64,000 nt of DNA from positions 92,623,148-92,687,147 of the forward strand of contig NC_090728.1 of the NCBI RefSeq assembly GCF_036898095.1. The letters are read 5' to 3'. Both the position numbers and the translations under genes were made by a program. The DNA comes from Palaemon carinicauda. Its lineage: Eukaryota; Arthropoda; Malacostraca; Decapoda; Palaemonidae. This document shows positions 61,777 through 64,000 of this stretch, in pieces (within the stretch, counting starts at the first letter, position 1; every line of letters begins with the position of its first letter). A model generated the notes under the pieces. The model was not told the DNA's origin and did no database searches. It was given only the letters and a program-made list of their open reading frames with translations.

Positions 61777-62333
61777 CAGTAATGCCTCACAACATGAAAT
61801 TAATTCGTTCTGGAGTGGCTTTCATAAAGTGATTTTTCGTGTTGTGAGTCACATTTCACATGCCAATTACATCATTTGTTCCAAACCCTACAAAATGCCA
61901 CATTAAATCTCATAATAAAGCTACAGTATAGCCACAATGAAATACTGTAGAGCCAAATACCATTTGAACCATTCAGTATACCTAAACTAACTGTTAATAC
62001 CTGTGATTTAAGTAATTACAACATAATGTAATAATAAATCGAAAATAATACAATACATACAGTTCAATACTGAACATGTACTAAATATACAGTTCCATAT
62101 GTACTGTACTATTATAGTTACCACTATTATAGACTACAGCTACATTTTCTATTGTGTGAACCTATTTTCTTCAACTCTTTGTGATGGGTGAATATTTTAT
62201 TCTCGGCCTGGCTGGCAATCTCTTTACTTGGAATGAAACATTTTTCGTAAAGTGAGTCATAAGAATATTCGCTTCTTGTTTCGCAGTTTCAAAATTTCGT
62301 AAGCAGAGTCTTTCGTGAAGAGGTATAACTGTT

Positions 62334-62335
<2 letters not shown>
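61777..62335. mobile_element. Tigger-type MITE
   Basis: Starts CAGTAATGCCTCACAACATG; the inverse right end reads CAGTTATACCTCTTCACGAA. GAGTGGCTTTCATAAAGTGA and CCACATTAAATCTCATAATA are shared with 37210-37463 and with the 3' end of the Tigger at 19420. No ORF. TA-rich on both sides. Confidence 0.7.
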
Positions 62336-62374
<39 letters not shown>

Positions 62375-62466
62375 TGTATATGTATGTGTATGTGTATATA
62401 TATGTATATATATATATATGTGTGTATATATATACTGTATATATATATGTATATACATATATATAT
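62336..62466. repeat. (TA)n/(TG)n microsatellite
   Basis: TA repeat interspersed with TGTATG and ACTGTA units. Confidence 0.95.
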
Positions 62467-64000
62467 CGTCGTCGTCGTCGGCGCCCACTCGTGTCCGAGT
62501 ATTGGGTTCTGTCGTTAGCCATCAGCCTCCTATCTGTGGGGTGGGTGCTTATGCCTGATGTGGCTGTTAAGTCCTAGTCTGTGGTGGAAGAGTCGCGGAC
62601 AGTGTTCACAAGGGAGGGTAGGTGGTGGGCGGGGCTGTTCTAATCGCTCTCTCCTTCTTCTCCTCCTAGCCTCCTCATTTTGTCTCCTCCTCTCCTCGAA
62701 GTCCACGGTGCCATGGTGTACTGTACTCCTCCAGGTTTTCCTGTCCCTGGCTGTTTCTTCCCATGAGGAAGGATCGATGTCAGTTAGAGCCAGGGTGCGC
62801 TTTAGTTGATCTTTATAGCGCATTTTCGGGGCTCCTCGTGGTCTGGTGCCCTGGGTCAGTTCTCCGTAAAATATTTTCTTTGGGAGCCTAGATGGATCCA
62901 TCCTATGCACGTGTCCTATCCAGCGGAGGCGGTGGTGGATGATGGTGGCCTCCACGCTGGTCAGCGAGGCACGTTCTAAGACTTCAATGTTGGTGGTGTG
63001 GCTCTCCCAGGGGATTTTCAAGATCTGCCTCAGTTTCATTTGTTGGAAGCGTTCTAGGATTTTAATATCGTTTCTATATAGCGTCCATGTTTCACATGCA
63101 TACAGGAGCGTGGAGAGGACAACTGCCCTGAACACCATTATTTTGGTGGTCATTGTCAGTGCGTGGTTGTTAAATACGCGGCAGTTGAGTCGGCCAAAGG
63201 CGGAGTGGGCTGCCCTGATCCTGTTCTCCACGTCCTTTTTGCTTGTGGGATCTGATGTTAGGATGCTCCCTAGGTAGGAGAACTGGTCCACCTGTTCTAA
63301 CGGTTGGTCATTCACTGTGGTATTGAAGTTGGGGAGCATCATTCCTGGTGGATGTTGGACGAGGGTCTTGGTTTTGTCTGAGTTGACTTGCATCCCAAAA
63401 CGTTCGTAGGCAGAGTTGTATGCATCAGCTAACGACTGCAGGTCCTCTGCCGTCTGACCTGGGGTGGCATTGTCGTCAGCATACTGCAGTTCTCGCACTG
63501 CACACAAGGTGGTCTTGGTTCTGGCGCGGAGTCTAGCGAGGTTGAAAGCGCCTCCATCCATGCGGAAACGTAGGTCGACTGAGGGTGTGTCTGGGGGAAT
63601 CTCATTGAGCATTGCTGCGGTGTATAGCGAGAAACACGTCGGGGCCAGAACACAGCCCTGCTTCAGGCCGCCGTTGATGGGGAATGGGTTTGAAAGAGAG
63701 TTCTGGTGGCAGACTCTCCCAACCATTCCGTCATGGAGGGCACGCACCAGCTTGACAAAATCGGGTGGGCAGCCATATCTTTTGAGGACAGCCCACATGG
63801 CAGGTCGAGGTACTTTGTCGAAGGCCTTTTTCAAATCCCAGAAGATGAACATTATGGGCTGTTGTTGTTCGAGGCTCTTCTCTTGTAGTTGTCGCGCACA
63901 GAAGATCATGTCTATGGTCCCGCGGGAAGGTCGAAAGCCGCGCTGGGACTCTGGCAGGACGTCTTCTGCGAGAATAAGGAGGCGGTCAAGGAGAATCCGA
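62467..64000 (-). mobile_element. LINE (non-LTR retrotransposon), 3' part, runs off the window
   Basis: On the minus strand: ORF2 (64000-62530), then a short 3' UTR (62529-62480), and a simple tail of about four GAC units (62479-62467). The 5' part is beyond the window. No target duplication can be seen. Confidence 0.85.
62530..64000 (-). CDS. LINE reverse transcriptase with C-terminal C2H2 finger (partial)
   Basis: One open frame across the whole 1.47 kb, with no break, entering from the right ([20 protein letters not shown], i.e. RT block 2). [22 protein letters not shown] (catalytic Asp), [33 protein letters not shown] (catalytic YADD, 63472-63483), [12 protein letters not shown] and [14 protein letters not shown]. 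Then [37 protein letters not shown], an Arg-rich linker ([17 protein letters not shown]) and a C-terminal zinc finger [20 protein letters not shown] (CxxC...HxxxxH type). It ends HPPHR. The endonuclease domain should lie to the right. Because this frame is intact, it is the best candidate in the window for a recently active element. I do not assign a clade. Confidence 0.9.
   Translation of the reverse strand, partial: RILLDRLLILAEDVLPESQRGFRPSRGTIDMIFCARQLQEKSLEQQQPIMFIFWDLKKAFDKVPRPAMWAVLKRYGCPPDFVKLVRALHDGMVGRVCHQNSLSNPFPINGGLKQGCVLAPTCFSLYTAAMLNEIPPDTPSVDLRFRMDGGAFNLARLRARTKTTLCAVRELQYADDNATPGQTAEDLQSLADAYNSAYERFGMQVNSDKTKTLVQHPPGMMLPNFNTTVNDQPLEQVDQFSYLGSILTSDPTSKKDVENRIRAAHSAFGRLNCRVFNNHALTMTTKIMVFRAVVLSTLLYACETWTLYRNDIKILERFQQMKLRQILKIPWESHTTNIEVLERASLTSVEATIIHHRLRWIGHVHRMDPSRLPKKIFYGELTQGTRPRGAPKMRYKDQLKRTLALTDIDPSSWEETARDRKTWRSTVHHGTVDFEERRRQNEEARRRRRRERLEQPRPPPTLPCEHCPRLFHHRLGLNSHIRHKHPPHR

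Overview
This window is eukaryotic intergenic/intronic DNA packed with transposable elements. I see no prokaryotic organisation, rRNA, tRNA or CRISPR array. The mix points to a crustacean, most likely a decapod: many DIRS-type tyrosine-recombinase retrotransposons (known to be widespread in Decapoda), Tigger/Tc1/piggyBac/Mutator-like DNA transposons, LINEs with C2H2 or RNase H C-termini, and long (GA)n, (TC)n, (TA)n and (AC)n tracts. The species assignment is inference.

Host genes. Only two stretches look like host exons, both on the + strand: 19210-19325 and 46947-47122. Each has canonical splice sites, is acidic (Asp/Glu/Ser-rich) and is open. Their phases fit each other (1 nt + 2 nt), so they can be consecutive exons of one nuclear-type acidic protein, separated by about 27.6 kb of transposons. 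I cannot name the gene.

DIRS elements, two families. Family A: A1 (2129-11790), A2 (13577-18238), A3 (28439-35078) and A4 (52123-58226). Each has inverted terminal repeats (ITRs) and an internal complementary region (ICR) that carries the reverse complement of both extremities, as expected for DIRS replication. The coding order is gag, RT-RNase H, tyrosine recombinase (YR). A1 has all three genes, with a few stops and frameshifts. A2 lacks YR. A3 and A4 lack the RT palm, and their gag starts are interrupted. Family B is older and more decayed: B1 (before 828), B2 (828-2128 plus 11791-12340), B3 (18236-about 19025), B4 (24347-about 25965), B5 (about 35960-36660), B6 (about 39660-41917) and B7 (42524-46313).

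Layout. 1-13.6 kb: a Tigger 5' coding end, then a four-deep nest (B1 interrupted by B2, interrupted by A1, which itself holds a 0.94-kb repeat in its ICR and a 1.84-kb TIR element in its right ITR). 13.6-19.0 kb: A2 abutting B3. 19.2-24.3 kb: host exon, then a Tigger with a transposase pseudogene on the - strand, then a non-autonomous TIR-like repeat. 24.3-36 kb: B4 gag, then a Mutator-like transposase pseudogene (- strand) split by A3. 36-46.3 kb: B5, a LINE relic with an RNase H tail, B6 and B7. 46.9-51.8 kb: second host exon and a nearly intact piggyBac element bounded by TTAA. 51.8-59 kb: a TIR-like repeat split by A4. 59-64 kb: a second Tigger pseudogene, a Tc1 element, a Tigger-type MITE and a LINE that runs off the end.

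How they work together. Most elements are dead copies. A3 and A4, however, have ITR pairs that look identical over about 150 bp although they have no RT palm. This suggests recent mobilisation in trans by a full-length relative. Many breaks are single-base indels, so some may be sequencing errors rather than true decay.
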